Below, piece by piece: positions 1 to 12,702 of a DNA stretch of 64,000 bases. The notes under the pieces were generated by a model. The model saw only the letters and a list, made by a program, of their open reading frames with translations, did no database searches and was not told the origin of the DNA. Where the stretch lies: positions 372,001-436,000 of the forward strand of contig CALYLX010000126.1 of assembly GCA_944990035.1 (NCBI GenBank), given 5' to 3'. Positions within the stretch are counted from its first letter, which is position 1. Each line of letters starts with the position of its first letter. This DNA comes from Clitopilus passeckerianus. Its lineage: Eukaryota > Basidiomycota > Agaricomycetes > Agaricales > Entolomataceae. Made by a program: the position numbers and the translations under genes.

Positions 1-162
1 TTTGGATACATAGTGATGATGGAATGCAGTATGAGCGAAAGATTGCAGATTATGAAAATGATGCTATGTCTAGCGCCCTTTTGGCGAAGCAATGTTGTAA
101 ATAATGCGAAAGAATTTGTATGCAATTGTTCGGAGATGAGTATACCAAAGAATGTGAGTAAT

Positions 163-3100
163 TTATGAATCCCAGATAGCACCGAAGGCGGGAAGGCCAC
201 GAGAGACCATGCCGTAAACAACCTTCTCGGTAAGAGGCTGGTTGGAGATGATGATCAAGGCCTCAGCGTTGAACTCCTTGACGAGACGCCAGGAAAGCTT
301 GACCATGTCGGGCTTGCCGTGCTCGCGAGTGTCTAGGGATAGGTATGAGTACGCGATGTGGTCGAAATGAAAGAGAGATCATACTGTAGATGACAGCCTC
401 GGGATTGGCCTCGAGAATCTGGTTGACAAGCTTGTCACCGAACGTCTCGCGGACGCTGGGAGCAGTCCAGAGGAGGCGGATAGGCTGAGCAGCAGCAAGA
501 ATCGCAGGCGTGCAAGGTCCAATACCAGATCCGGTGGCGACAACAACAATGCGGTTGAACATCTGGGCAATGCGCATGACACCATAGGTGGGAATACCAC
601 GCTTCCAGATCTTGGTAGGTGGCTTGGCGATCATCCTGCTAGACCAGTCACCGGCACGGGAGACGACAAGGGAGAAGCCTTGCTTTCCGGGCTCAGGGAT
701 GGTAGCGAAGGAGTGCCATTCGGTCCAGGGAGAGTCGGAGAGACGAACGAAGGAGCCAGCTCCGGGGGTAGCTACGAAGGAGTTAGATATAGTGTGATGA
801 GCTAGGAAATATCGTAAGAGACTCACTGTAGTCGAAGTACATGCGGACACAATGGTTGGAGAGCTTCTCGCAGCGGACGTCAACGTGGGCAAGGCGGATC
901 CAGGGGAGGATGAGCGAGATGGTGATGACGACGGTGAGCCAGAGTGGAGCAGAGTGGAGGAGTGCATTGTGGAGAGTGGAATCACCCTTGTAGTCGTTGG
1001 TGAGGAGGACGACTTGACCCCACACGAGAGCAGTGGCAGACCATCCGAGGAAACGATGGGTGGCTTCGAAGGTGTCGTGGAACTTCTTCCTGTTGGCGGG
1101 GTAGACGAAGAACAAGATGAAGCAGAGGATGATCAAGATGGCGTAGGAGAAGACCAATGTGGCTCCAGATGCCTAAGAAAGTGGGATTAGTCTAAGTCGT
1201 ATCCATAGTGCTTGAAGACTTACTCCATTGCCGCGAATTGTTTCCTGGGTAGCGCGAGCGCAGAAGAGAACCAACCATGTCGTCCCTGATACACCGGCAC
1301 CAGAATGAAGACCACCGATGTGATACACTCGAGCGCAGACACTTCGGATCGCCATCGGCCAGGAAGGAGGAACAGCCGTGCAGGTCACGAAGAAAGCGTC
1401 GATGACGTATTCCTGTCGCATGAGAATGGCCACGAAGAGGTTACCGATAACTGGCTTGGCGATCTCAGATGCGTTGGCACCCTTGACGGCGTACCAGATG
1501 AAGATGGCCAAGTTGATGACGTAGACGATGGAGAAGAGTCGACGGTACAGGTACCAGAGCTGGTGGCGGAAGTTACGGAAGGATCGGTTCTGGGTCTTTG
1601 GTGGGAGAACGTCTTCCTTGTAGCCAGCCCAGATGGAGGTCTGGCCTTCAAGGCTGGCTGCACTAATATTCTTCTCGACTGGAGCGGCAACAACGGGTGC
1701 TTCACTCTTAACCGGGGCGGAGGCAGCTTCGACCTTCTTCTCGCTGACAGGTGGGATGCCGATGAGGGTCGGGGCTTCGGACCTGGTGGTCATAGTCGTA
1801 GCAGTTGTGGCGACTGAGGTGGTGGATGCATTGAAGTTGGATTGCATGATTGGGTTCGGAGCCGCTTGGATAGCAGGTGGTTCGGGAATCGTCACTGTAT
1901 GAACCATAACCGGAGCAGGGTTAACAGCAATCTGGGAATAGATGCTGGGTGGCTGGATTAAGGGCGACGAGAAGTTGACTCCAGTGGGCGTAGGTGTGAA
2001 AGTCTGACCCGGTGGGGGAGGAACAGGAGCAACGGGGATATAGGATGGTACTGCTTTGGCAGGGACTGGAGCAGGGGCAGCCTTGGGAGTTGGGGCAGGT
2101 TCTGCAAGTCGAGGAGCAGGCGTCACTGGTTTGAAAGGGCTGGTAGTAGGTGCTGGAGGAGCTGGTGCTGGAGCCTCAGTCGCCTTGACTGGGACTTCTT
2201 CAACCTTTGCGGAGGTCGGAGCGGGGCCGCCTGCCATTTGATCCCGAGCCAATTTCTCCAATGCACGCTTGTCGGATTTTCCGTTCCTGAAGCATCTCGT
2301 CAATTTGGATCTCATCACAAGCACGGATCAATAACTTACGCTGTCTCGGGGAATGTGTCTAGAACAATGTACTGGGTCGGGACTGCGTAGTAAGGGAGAA
2401 CCTTTGCAGTAGTAGCCTTGACATCGTCGACAGCAGCGGTCTTGGGTGCGTAGAAGCCCCAGAGTTCTTGATCAATGAGGACAGCAGTGGCCACCTTGAC
2501 GCCAGGGGTAGATTCCATTGCGGCGGCAACGCCATCGAGCTCAACACGGAAGCCTTTGACCTTGACTTGATGGTCAATGCGACCGAGATGCTCCAAATCA
2601 CCATTAGGCATCCATCGGCTGAAGTGAAACATGAGTATATGCAGTACGATCGAGAACAGTCGAGAGCTTACCCCAAGTCACCGGTGTTGAACATGATCGA
2701 TCCATCATCCAGGAAAGGATCGGACGAATACTTCTCAGCAGTTTTCTCAGGTAGATTGAGATATCCGCGAGTGATACCGTCACCTCCAGCCCACATAACA
2801 CCCATCTCGCCGATTCCAACAGGTCGGTTCGTCTCGGGATCAAGGACATAAACAGTGTTGTTGGGTGTGGGTCCACCGATACCCAATGATCCACCTGATT
2901 TGTGAAGGTGCATGGTGTTGACAATGGTAATTTCGGTAGGACCGCAGCAGTTGTAGAAGGCGGCCTTCTTCGACCACTTGTCGGCAAGTGCCTTCGGGCA
3001 CGGCTCCCCAGCAACTGCGACGACCTTGATGGTTGGGTTCTCGGCGGGATCATGAGGGGCAAGCATAGAGGGAGTGGCGACGACAACATCGACGGTCTTC

Positions 3101-5700
3101 ATCACAGCGCGCCATTCCTTGGAAGTCTTGCCACGGAGGACGAGGGTGGCACCGTTGGACATCGAACCGAGAATTTCCCAAGCAGCCATATCGAAGGAGA
3201 TGTTCATGAGCTGAGAAACGCGAACGCCTGGAGCCATCTTGAGGTTACCGGGAGCCACGCAGACCAAGTTAGTGACATTCTTGTGCATGACATCGACACC
3301 TTTGGGTACTCCGGTTGTGCCGGAAGTGTAGATAATGTAGGCGGAGTCGGTGGTTTTAGCGGTGTTTTCGGGCTTAACGCAGTGGCTTTCGACGTGTGCG
3401 GAGTGGATGACATCCTCCACGCAGAGGATGGTGTGAGTGCCAACTCTGTGGACAAACTTGCGCTGAACAAGGACCATGGAAGATCCAGAGTCGTTCAGAG
3501 CGTGCTGAAGGGTCTTGTCCGAAACGACATTGCCGTCGAGAGGAACGTAGGCACCTCCGGCCTTGAGGGTGGCAATAATACCGATGACCATGTAGATGGA
3601 GCGCTCAACGAGGAGGCAGACACGAGAGCCAGCAGTCACTCCCTTGGAGCGGAGGGTGGTGGCGAGGCAGTTCGCCTGGCGATCAAGTTCTTCGAAGGTA
3701 ATCTTCTGGCCGAAGTCCTCGACGGCAATGTTCTCGGGGTGAAGAGCAGCATAGTGCTCGAATGCCTGGTGAACAAGGTTGAAGGCTGGCTTCTCCCTCT
3801 CACCGAGACCGAATTGAGTGAACAATTGCCTGTCGTTGGGAGTGAGGTGCTGGAGCTGCGCTTGGTTGAAGGCAGTCTTGGGAAGACGCGGTCCCTTCTT
3901 GAAAGCGGGATTGGGAACGAAGGACATGGGCTCTGAGGGAACCTTGACCTTGGGGCGTGGTGGAGGCGGCTCGATGGTGACGAGAGGGGGGCCAGGAGGA
4001 AGGGCAACAGGAGCAGGGGCAGCGCCAGTGGAAGAGATGGTGCCTTCGCCGTTCTCCAAAGCCAGCTTCTCGAGAGCCCTCTTATCGGACTTGCCGTTGG
4101 CGGTCTTGGGGAACTCGTCGACTCGGATATACTTGGTAGGGACTGCGTAATAAGGGAGGATCTTGGCGGTGGCCTCCTTGACTGCGTCGACGGAAGGCTG
4201 GGTAGGAGCGAAGAAGCCCCAGAGCTCGCCCTTGATGAGGATGGCAGTGGCGACCTCGACGCCAGGAGTAGTCTCCATGGCTGCTGCAACACCATCGAGT
4301 TCCACTCGGAATCCCTTAACCTTGACTTGGTGATCAACACGTCCAAGATGTTCGAGGTCACCATTCTGGTACCAGCGCCTGGAAGTAAATTGATGAGACA
4401 AGGAAATTCATAAAGTTGGTCATATAAGCTTACCCTAGATCGCCAGTGTTGAACATCATAGAACCGTCATCCTTGAAGGGATCGAGACGGTACTTCTCAG
4501 CAGTCTTGTCGGGAAGGTTGAGGTATCCACGAGTAATACCATCACCGCCAGCCCACATGACGCCCATTTCACCGACCTTACATGGCTCTGCAGTCTCTGG
4601 GTCGAGGACGTAGACGGTGTTGTTGGGGGTAGGTCCTCCAATACCGAGGTCGATACCAGGATAGTGGTGGTGCATGGTGTTGACAATTGTGATTTCGGTG
4701 GGACCACAGCAGTTGTAGAAATCGACAGTCTTTGCCCAAGTATCGGCGAGAGCCTTGGGGCAGGGCTCACCTGCGACTGCGACGACTTTGATGGTGGGGT
4801 TTTCCTTGGGGTCATGGGGAGCAAGCATGGAAGGGGTGGCAACGACAACGTCTACAGTCTTCATGACCGCGCGCCATTCCTTGGAGGTCTTGCCGCGAAG
4901 GCAGAGTGTAGCACCGTTGGCCATGGAACCGAGGATTTCCCAAGCAGCCATGTCGAAGGAGATGTTCATGAGCTGAGAAACGCGGACACCGGGAGCCATC
5001 TTGAGATTACCGGGAGAGATGCAGACAAGGTTGCAGACGTTCTTGTGCATGACGTCGACACCCTTGGGGACACCAGTAGTACCTGAAAGAGATCGTCAGT
5101 ACCTCAGATAGGATATCGGAGAACAATGGACATACCAGAAGTGTAGATAATGTAAGCGCTGTCAGTACGAGTGGACAAGTCCTCAGGCTTGCCACAGTGG
5201 GTAGAGTAGGGAGATTCGCAGACGGTTTCTTCGAGAGCCAGGATTTCCATTCCATTGGTGATGCGAGACTTGAACTTGCTCAAGGTGAGGGCCATGGTGG
5301 ACCCGGAGTCCTTGAGTGCATGCTCGAGGGTCTTGTCGGAAACAACGTTGCCGTCAAGGGGAACATAGGCACCTCCAGCTTTGAGGATACCAAGGATGCC
5401 GACGACCATCCAGATCGAGCGCTCAACTAAGAGGCAAACACGGGATCCGGGACGGACACCCTTTTGTCGGAGGTGGGTTGCGAGGCAGTTCGCCTGTCTA
5501 TCGAGTTCGGTGTAGGCGATTTTCTGACCATTAACATCTTCGACGGCTGTAGAGTAGGGGTGTTGACGAGCGAAATGCTCAAAGGCGTGGTGAACGCATT
5601 CGAAGGGAACTTTGACGGACTCGCCGTTTCCAAAAAGATTGAAGAGTTGCCTATCGGCGGGAGAGAGAGTGGAGATTCCTTTGAAGGTCTGAGTGGCCAT
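163..5700 (-). CDS. NPS-A: tandem adenylation domains fused to a ferric-reductase-like membrane module
   Basis: Eight exons can be joined in frame (5700-5136, 5082-4434, 4378-2672, 2618-2340, 2286-1224, 1172-827, 771-385, 332-163), giving about 1721 aa. Two complete adenylate-forming domains lie at about aa 20-510 and 570-1075. Each has the A3 loop (TSGTTGVPKG), A5 (NCCGPTE), A7 (TGDLGRW) and the A10 lysine (NGKSDK). A Pro/Ala-rich linker (about 1080-1295) leads to four or five hydrophobic segments (about 1325-1520). The C-terminus has a nucleotide-binding motif (VVATGSGIGPCTP), as in ferric reductase/NADPH oxidoreductases. No carrier (T) or condensation domain was seen. Basidiomycete proteins of this general layout are often labelled NRPS-like; the substrate is unknown. 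I infer that an acyl-adenylate or its product is handled at a membrane coupled to electron transfer. The two A domains are very similar, so one arose by internal duplication; an intron after TSG is present only in domain 1. ATG 5700 opens the conserved N-terminus. Confidence 0.87.
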
Positions 5701-5776
5701 TGTGTAGCTCTTCTAATCTAATTGAGCTGGGAATGGGGGAGACCGGTTGCTGAACATCCTCGAATTCGATGTCCAG

Positions 5777-5787
5777 TTTATATATGG
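5777..5787 (-). promoter_or_regulatory. Candidate TATA box of NPS-A
   Basis: On the minus strand the sequence reads CCATATATAAA, about 80 bp upstream of the NPS-A start codon. Position and sequence fit a TATA element, but no transcription start is known. Confidence 0.4.
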
Positions 5788-7386
5788 ATGGTTTGGGTAG
5801 GTGGATGCCCTATGCTGCCCCTGCAGAATTGTTACAATTCAGGCCAGGAGAGCGGCATTAGAAACCCATTTGGCAAAGCCGAAGGAGAGCGGCAAGGCCA
5901 CATGGTGAGAAGAGAGGTGCAAAGCCAATGACGGAGCCACAATTAGCAGTAGGCAATAAGCTAGCAATTGGACCGGTGACTAGGTCGACTGCAGAAATGT
6001 TGCCGTCTCCGTGCAAATCCACAGCCTGGATAAGGCGTTCAGGCCTTCGCGCACGGATCACCGTCTAACTTGATGTCATTTTTGGACAGAAACACTTCTC
6101 GGCAGCTGTAACCGATGCTTGCGAAGCTGCTATACGGATATTTTGCGTGCTTGACATGTTGCTGTAAAGATCAAGAAAGGTGAAGCAGTGAGCCAATGAA
6201 GTCCGTGGGTGGGGCGTATTTGCGCTTGTGTACCAAAGACTTCGATGCCATCAACTCCGACTGCTCATTGCCTGCAACCTCACAGTTTCGTGACGACCTT
6301 GGCAACAACGCCTGCCTTTGAAGCGCCGGCAAAATCCACCAGTGGGGTCTGAATTGACAGCACCCTAGACATCTAAGCTGCTCGGCCTTTGTCTGTCTGA
6401 CTGTGCTGACATTATTGGATCAATTTGAACCGCATTAACCGCTAAATTTCCTATGTTCTGCTAATAATAATCTTATAGGAAGCAGGCCGATGCTTCGTTC
6501 GAGGGAAGAGGTCTACAAGTCCAAGGCTCGCTTCGACACCCACTACATCTCCTAACCTCTCGGTGTATATGTGAAGGAAGACTTTGACCAGCATGGTATC
6601 GATGTTCTCAGCGGCCCGATAAAAACTGGTTTCATGAAAATCGAGTACACTACTCTCCACCCAGCAACCCGCGCAGGCGGTCTCCCGCAACCTTTCAGAC
6701 GTCTAGCGAACGCCTGACGGTTGTATATGCCCGACTAAACGCAGCCTGTCCTCTGTCGAGTCTACCCAGAGCGGACTTTGACCCTTTCAGCTTCTTGGGG
6801 ATAGGGTCGCTGTTTGGAGCCCCTTGATGCTGAAAGGAATGGCCACAATATTTTCCGGCTAGAGTCATATAAAGGTTGCTCTATTCTCCAGTACTTATTA
6901 TACTGAACTTCATCCAGACCCTGTCGTCGAGTTGCCATCGCGTTCTCACGCAGGACCCTTTCCCTCAAAGATCTGAGGCTCAAGCTCGAATGTTCCTTTC
7001 TTGCGAAGTTGACTCTATCCCATACTGGTAGTGACTCTGACGATGGCTTTGCTCTTGGCTATTTGGACGGAAGGAACAGATACTGGTAATCCATGGTGAA
7101 CTACCCTTCTCGCTTCGTTCTAGGTATGATGTAAATCAAGGTCCATTGCTTCCGTTCCTTTCCCGTAGCACATCCAATACACAGTCGTTAAATCCCCTAC
7201 GCTCGATTGATAATTGAATTCTTCCTTTAAAACTTTGAGCGGGCATGTGAATCTGGTCCAGGTACTGCGATCATCAAGCATTTGATCCCAGCATCCGCTT
7301 TCAGAAGATCCCGTTGAGGATGAGCTCATTCACTCCGTTCTCCATCTTTACCTCCACCATCGCCATCCGCTGTCAACGGTCGAACT
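5788..7386. other. Intergenic region without a recognisable gene
   Basis: About 1.6 kb between two divergent genes, NPS-A on the minus strand and the glutamine-synthetase-like gene on the plus strand. Only short open frames of 60-80 codons are present. None shows a known motif or a convincing exon chain. It presumably holds both promoters. Confidence 0.5.
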
Positions 7387-9505
7387 ATGACTTACATACA
7401 ACCAGTACAGTCGGCCGACCAGCTGAAGGAGATTCTCGTAGACGACACTAAAGTTAAAGTCGCTGGTACGTTGATGAAGGATGGAATGACGACCTCGAAC
7501 AACCATGACTGACGTCTATTTAGGTATTGACGGTATGGCTTTTACGGCGTGAATTAACTATCATTACTCAAACCGAGCGCAGTGGATGGCGTTTTGCGTG
7601 GCAAATACATGGTGAGCCCCAACCAGATCCTTCAGCTCCAGATCAATATTGACATCCTTGCTCCGCCCGCCAGTCCAAGGACAAATTTCTGAGTGCAGTA
7701 GACGGCGGCTTTGGCTTCTGCAGTGTTATCTTGTGAGGATATAATCGTCGACCTCCAACGCATGGGTCTCAGCCTTACTTGATCCTAGCGGCTGGGATAT
7801 CCATGACTCTGTATACTCGCGTGAACTCCTTATCTCCAACAAGAAGAATGGGTACCGAGATATCCATGCTGTTATCGACTGGTCCACATACAGACGCATT
7901 CCTTGGGAAGATAATGTCCCATTCTTCCTTGTGTCTTTCCTGGATCCGGATACAAAGAAGCCCCTCACGGTTGACCCTCGAGGAATACTGAAGATAACGA
8001 CGGAGAAGGCCAATGGGCTAGGTAGGCAATGTTTTGCCGGCGTCGAGTACGAGGTATGAGGCTATGATTTCTGCATGTAACTGAAACTCGGTTAACTTAT
8101 TTACCTCTCCTCAGTACTTCAACTTTAAAGGTTACCTCCAGTCTCCTCGCACGCCGAATCAACCTAACACTTCTGCAGAGACCCCGGAATCCGTTGCGGA
8201 GAAGAAATTCACCAATTTAACTCCGTTGACTCCCGGAAGTATGATCTACAATTTCGGGCGTCGACGTTCTCTCTAAAGTTGTTTTCTTCAAGATCATGGA
8301 TATTCCTTGCTCCGGACTCAGCTGAATAAGGCCTACTTCTCAGAACTCTATGATGAGGCTGCCAAGTTTAGAATACCCATAGAGGGCCACCGTAAGCCCT
8401 GTGCAACTGGCTAATGGACAATTCTGACCTTAGGTCTATTCACAGATACTGAGACTGGCCCAGGCGTTCTCGAGACCGCACTAGCATATACCAACGCTCT
8501 CGATATGGCAGATAATGCTATTTTATTTAAATACGTTGCAAAGAGCATCGGTATGAAGCATGGTGTAATACCTAGCTTCATGGCCAAGCCTTGGGGAAAT
8601 GTTCGTTTCTTCCATAATTCTGTACCAAAAGGGGCCTGACACTTTTTCAATAGCTTCCAGGCTGTAGTGGACACGTTCATGTCTCTCTAAGAGACGAGGG
8701 AGGAAATAATGTCTTCGCTGTGTCAGAAGATCAGAGGAAGGATGGGCGAGCGGACGCAGCGTTCCCTGATACCAAATTTATCAGCCAAGAGGCGGAATGG
8801 TTCCTCGCTGGAATATTAGAAGGGCTACCAGATGGTATTATTAACCACCTCCCTCATGGACCGGGTACACCGACTGATTGGACTTCAATAGTGATGCCCA
8901 TGCTGGTCCCTACAATCAATGGCTACAAGCGTCTTGTTGGAGGTGAAGCCTTCTGGGCTCCGAATGCCGTCACATACGGCTACGATTCTCGAGCTGCATC
9001 TATCAGAATAATCTCTCCGCCATCATGTCCTTCTGCAGCCACTCGTTTTGAGGTCAGGGTACCCGGTGCAGATATGAATCCGTACTTTGCACTTAGTGCG
9101 ATATTCTTGTTGGGCTTGAGGGGTATCGAGAACAAGAAGAGGCTAGAGATACCCCCGATTTCTCACTTTACACCTGAGGATAAGAAGAATGGAAAGGTGT
9201 GTGATTCTTTCTATTGCTCGATGTCTGGTGCGCAATTCATGATACTTCTTGTTACAGGTCAAGATGCTTCCTGTTTCATTGGAGGCAGCAACGGAGCGGA
9301 TGATGCGACCAGATAGCATCGCTCGTGAGACCTTCGGTAATGACTTTGTCGAACATTATGGTGGTACCAGAGAACATGAAGTGTTCCTCTGGAATCAAGC
9401 TGTGACCAATTGGGAAGGTACGTAGATTTTTTTATTCAACCACAAGGTCGGGTACTAAACTGCCATTTTCCGAATCCAGTGGAACGTTACCTCGAGCTTG
9501 CATGA
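7387..9505 (+). CDS. Type I glutamine-synthetase-like protein (FluG C-terminal/GlnA type)
   Basis: Thirteen exons join in frame (7387-7465, 7524-7532, 7583-7611, 7674-7732, 7789-8053, 8115-8130, 8179-8238, 8293-8391, 8446-8600, 8654-8834, 8892-9196, 9258-9417, 9480-9505) to give about 480 aa. The N-terminal beta-grasp segment reads VDGVLRGKYMSKDKF. The catalytic domain has the family motifs HTETGPGVLE, LPGCSGHVHVSLRD, VPTINGYKRL, APNAVTYGYDSRAASIRI and the C-terminal ERYLELA. The family ligates glutamate to ammonia or an amine using ATP; this branch often acts on amines or in developmental signalling (FluG). The N-terminal amidohydrolase of FluG is absent. One exon is only 9 nt, and the 57-nt intron 8835-8891 could be retained in frame. 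It lies head-to-head with NPS-A, with no evident functional link. Confidence 0.88.
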
Positions 9506-10848
9506 ATGTATCTCTGTTGTGTTATGTTGGAATCCAATCATACATCTTGTCAAGGTTCCTGAAGACCGACCGTTGGAGCGTGTGGCTGACTTGACCCATG
9601 CCAACCATGACACCACATTAAAAGAGATTCACAAATTCGCTGACAGTCACTCCCTGCTGACAGCCCCGGGGTTAGACGGGCCAAATGGAGAAACGCTCCT
9701 GGTTTAATCAGATAGAGCTAGTCAGATACCCTTGGTATCGCGAGGCATCCCTCCATCTGCGTTGCTATTCCTTGCCCAGTAGGACTGCGGCGGTCGAAGA
9801 TTTGACGGTCTTCATTAACGCTCTAGTGTGGACGGTGCCTGGTAGTGCGTAGCTGAGGCTTGAGTCTGTCCGGACTCTTCGCCCAGTACCCCCACTGGAT
9901 CACGACTTTCGCATCCTCCGCATGTGTTCTGCGACGATCCCGCTTCTAGTTATGGCCAAGGAGGATGGTTGACTCGCTACCTTCGGGGTTTCGGGGCTAG
10001 AAGAGGGGGAGGTAGGGTGCATGCAGGCGAATGGCGCCCAGTTGGTAATGCAGCGCAATGCGGTTGATACACCAGTGTCCGAAGTCAGCAGGGAATATTC
10101 AACAGGGTATAGGGCATCGGATAGCTCAAGGATTACCCTGCGACGCGAGGATGTCTCTCGAAGCGAGTCAGCACTTCAACAACCATCCAATGACTCGTCC
10201 GTTGGTGTGGGAAGCGCTAGAGTCGACTATCAAGGCCCTATCTTTTTCTTTTTCTATGCATTTACGGATTCACGCCTAACGATCTGCAAGTTTGTATTGA
10301 CAAGCTTTACGTTACGTCGTGTGTCTCTACAGTGGATGCACAGAGATGACCAAGACATCCAGAGATACAGGAGACTCAAAACATACTCTTTATAGCGATG
10401 TTTTCCCTCCCTCCGATACTATCTCTGGCTCCTGCCGACGTTGTGCAACAAAGCGAGGATTCAGCGCCTGAGCACACCTGCAATCGCTTTATCCAGACGC
10501 TAGTTTTCCTCCAATCACGTATATTGAATTGGAACCGACAATGCAAATTTATTCGTGATCATATTATGGACTATCAGGGTCGATAAAGGGAACACAAATC
10601 AGAGTTTTGATTATAGTTCTTGTACTTGTGGAGTATATTTTACTTCAAATACAGATGGAAGCCTTTCACCTAGATATGTACACGCCAGCCGAGGTGAAGG
10701 AGAGATAAGCATATTCTTCGAAACATAAATCCAAGATAGATAGCTCTGAGCCCAGAGATTAAACGCTGTCAGACTGGATACAAGCTGATAGATTTTAAGA
10801 CACGCGATACGCCCTCAGCACGCCAGGCCATCATATGATGCCTTTGAA
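9506..10848. other. Region without a supported gene
   Basis: About 1.3 kb downstream of the glutamine-synthetase-like gene. A short open frame after its stop (about 9540-9707) reads like protein but has no start, splice partner or family motif. Nothing else was recognised. Confidence 0.45.
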
Positions 10849-12502
10849 TCATCTGAAGTTGTTCTTTTCCTTGATGACAGTGATAAAGATCCACCATGAG
10901 AAGAGGAAGCCGATGATAGTTGATCGTGAGGTCGAGGAGTGGCAATGTTGCCTATATCGTTCAATAAAGCATGGTCCATCTTCTGCCTTTTGTTAGATGA
11001 TGTGCTTGGGCCAGGGACAACGGATTGTGGAATCCTGCGCTTTAGACTTGGATCATGGTTTGTCTCGGGGTGTTGGTCCTCCAGGGCGCAGCATAGTTGG
11101 AGGGTCGTTATAAGCTCTAGGGTTGCGGTGCTTGAGGACCAGGGCCTCTATTTTACCGGCGGCGTCCTTGACGTGTCTCCCGTAGATTTCCTCCTTGGGG
11201 CTTGATAAAAGCATGATCGTTCCGGGAGGAAGAGACGAAGAAGTCTTGGGGACCAAAAGTGGCAGCCGTAGTACGCGATGAGCACGGCGCAATTGCCATG
11301 TCCTCTGATATGACGATGTTGACGTCAGGTGCCGAAGGCGTATTTATTTCGCCCACCTCGCTAGATAGACGAGCTGTTGGAGCTGTTGGGAGCGTAGTGA
11401 TGCTTCCCACCTGCTTCCCACTAATAGATTCTGTATCAACAAAGGATAGTATTAATCATAATAGGCGGATACGCACGTAAGCGTTTCATAGGTCTCCTTC
11501 ATGCGAAGGATGAGTGATGTATAGGCGGCGCAAACCAATTCGTCAACACATATTACCCCCTCTTGGGTGTCTCCCTTCAACATACTTGTCGTGGCAGAGA
11601 GCATCTCATGGAACGTTGCTGCATCATGACGGGATAGATTCCATTGGTTCAAGAAGAAGGATCTCAAATTCAGTATGGCTGCTTGTGTGCGATTCGTGTT
11701 GAGTTTTTCCTGCATAATCTATGGCGTACCACACAGGGTCGTTTCGAGGGTTGTGTTCAAGAAGATGGTAGGTGCACCCAGATCTCCTCCAGGTCGCGCC
11801 TTTGAGACAGGAGATCTTATACTGGTCGTCGCGGCCTGCGGTTCGTTTAACCATGGATTCCCGAACGCCTTGTTTGAATTCCTCTGGCCAAGGGAAGACC
11901 ACACGCTTAAGCGGTGGTGGGTTCTGCTTGCTTTTTGAGGACGTCGATAAGTGCGTTTTTGCTGCATGGCGGCTCGATGATAAGATATGGGCTATTTCTG
12001 TTGATGATTACTGAATAGGGACCAGAGCTGGCGAGGGAGGCCTTGGATGAAGTAGAAGCGCGTCGGAAAGGACGAAGTGAGGAAAGAAAGAACGGGCGAG
12101 GCTAACTTCGTACTCTGGACGGTAGATATAGGTGGCGGGGATGGGGGCTGGCCTTTGGCGCAAGTGCAACGATCGAGGTCGGTCCAAGTCATGATGTTTC
12201 TCAAGAGAACTGGGAACTCTGAGGAAACAATGTGCGATGAGTAGTACGACGCAGGAATACGGATGAGTCTAGGCACGAAAAGACTTAGGAGGTACAGTTG
12301 GACTTGGCAGAGTTGAAGCTGTCCATCCCTGATCCGGATCGCTGAGTAAGTTGCTGTTCCTTTCGAGGTTGTTAAGCCGATTCTCCATTCTTTGTGGAGG
12401 TCCCCATTCCTGAGCGTTGGTAGATGCCAGTGGTAGAGAAACGTCAAGATATTGTGGCTGTGCCGAAGCAACTTTTGAGTGCCTTAGCGTATGTTCCGCC
12501 AT
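10849..12502 (-). CDS. Unresolved multi-exon gene, possibly membrane-anchored
   Basis: Several protein-like pieces lie on the minus strand between the DUF3074 gene and 10849, but I could not join them confidently. They are a possible N-terminal exon starting at ATG 12502, and a helical piece at about 11700-11470 (RTQAAILNLRSFFLNQW and a following Ser/Thr/Leu-rich helix). A further piece lies at about 11440-11050. The final exon, after an AG at about 10956, encodes a hydrophobic tail (IIGFLFSWWIFITVI) followed by KEKNNFR and a stop at 10849-10851. The tail suggests a C-terminal membrane anchor. The family was not recognised, and the start and exon borders are guesses. Confidence 0.3.
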
Positions 12503-12702
12503 TATTGGCAGCGGAAAGCTTCAAGGTGTCTGTATCAAAAAGTCAGTATAAAATCTCGTCCTCAAGCTTGTCTGAGCAGTCTGGGCTAAGATTCGAACTT
12601 CAGACAGTTATCAAGACCACTAATATGAATTGGCGGGGATATCCAGTTGCTCTCGTTCCTAGTACGAATTACAACTGTAGGTACTTGCAGCGAAAGTTCT
12701 GC

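Noticed and set aside
1305..1817. Plus-strand open frame of 170 codons
   Set aside because: Antisense to the linker and membrane part of NPS-A; no recognisable domain.
2902..3936. Long plus-strand open frame of 344 codons
   Set aside because: It lies fully inside exon 3 of NPS-A on the opposite strand and has no motif. It is the mirror of a GC-biased adenylation domain.
9498..9707. Open frame just after the glutamine-synthetase-like gene
   Set aside because: It overlaps the last exon in another frame, lacks a start context and has no family motif.
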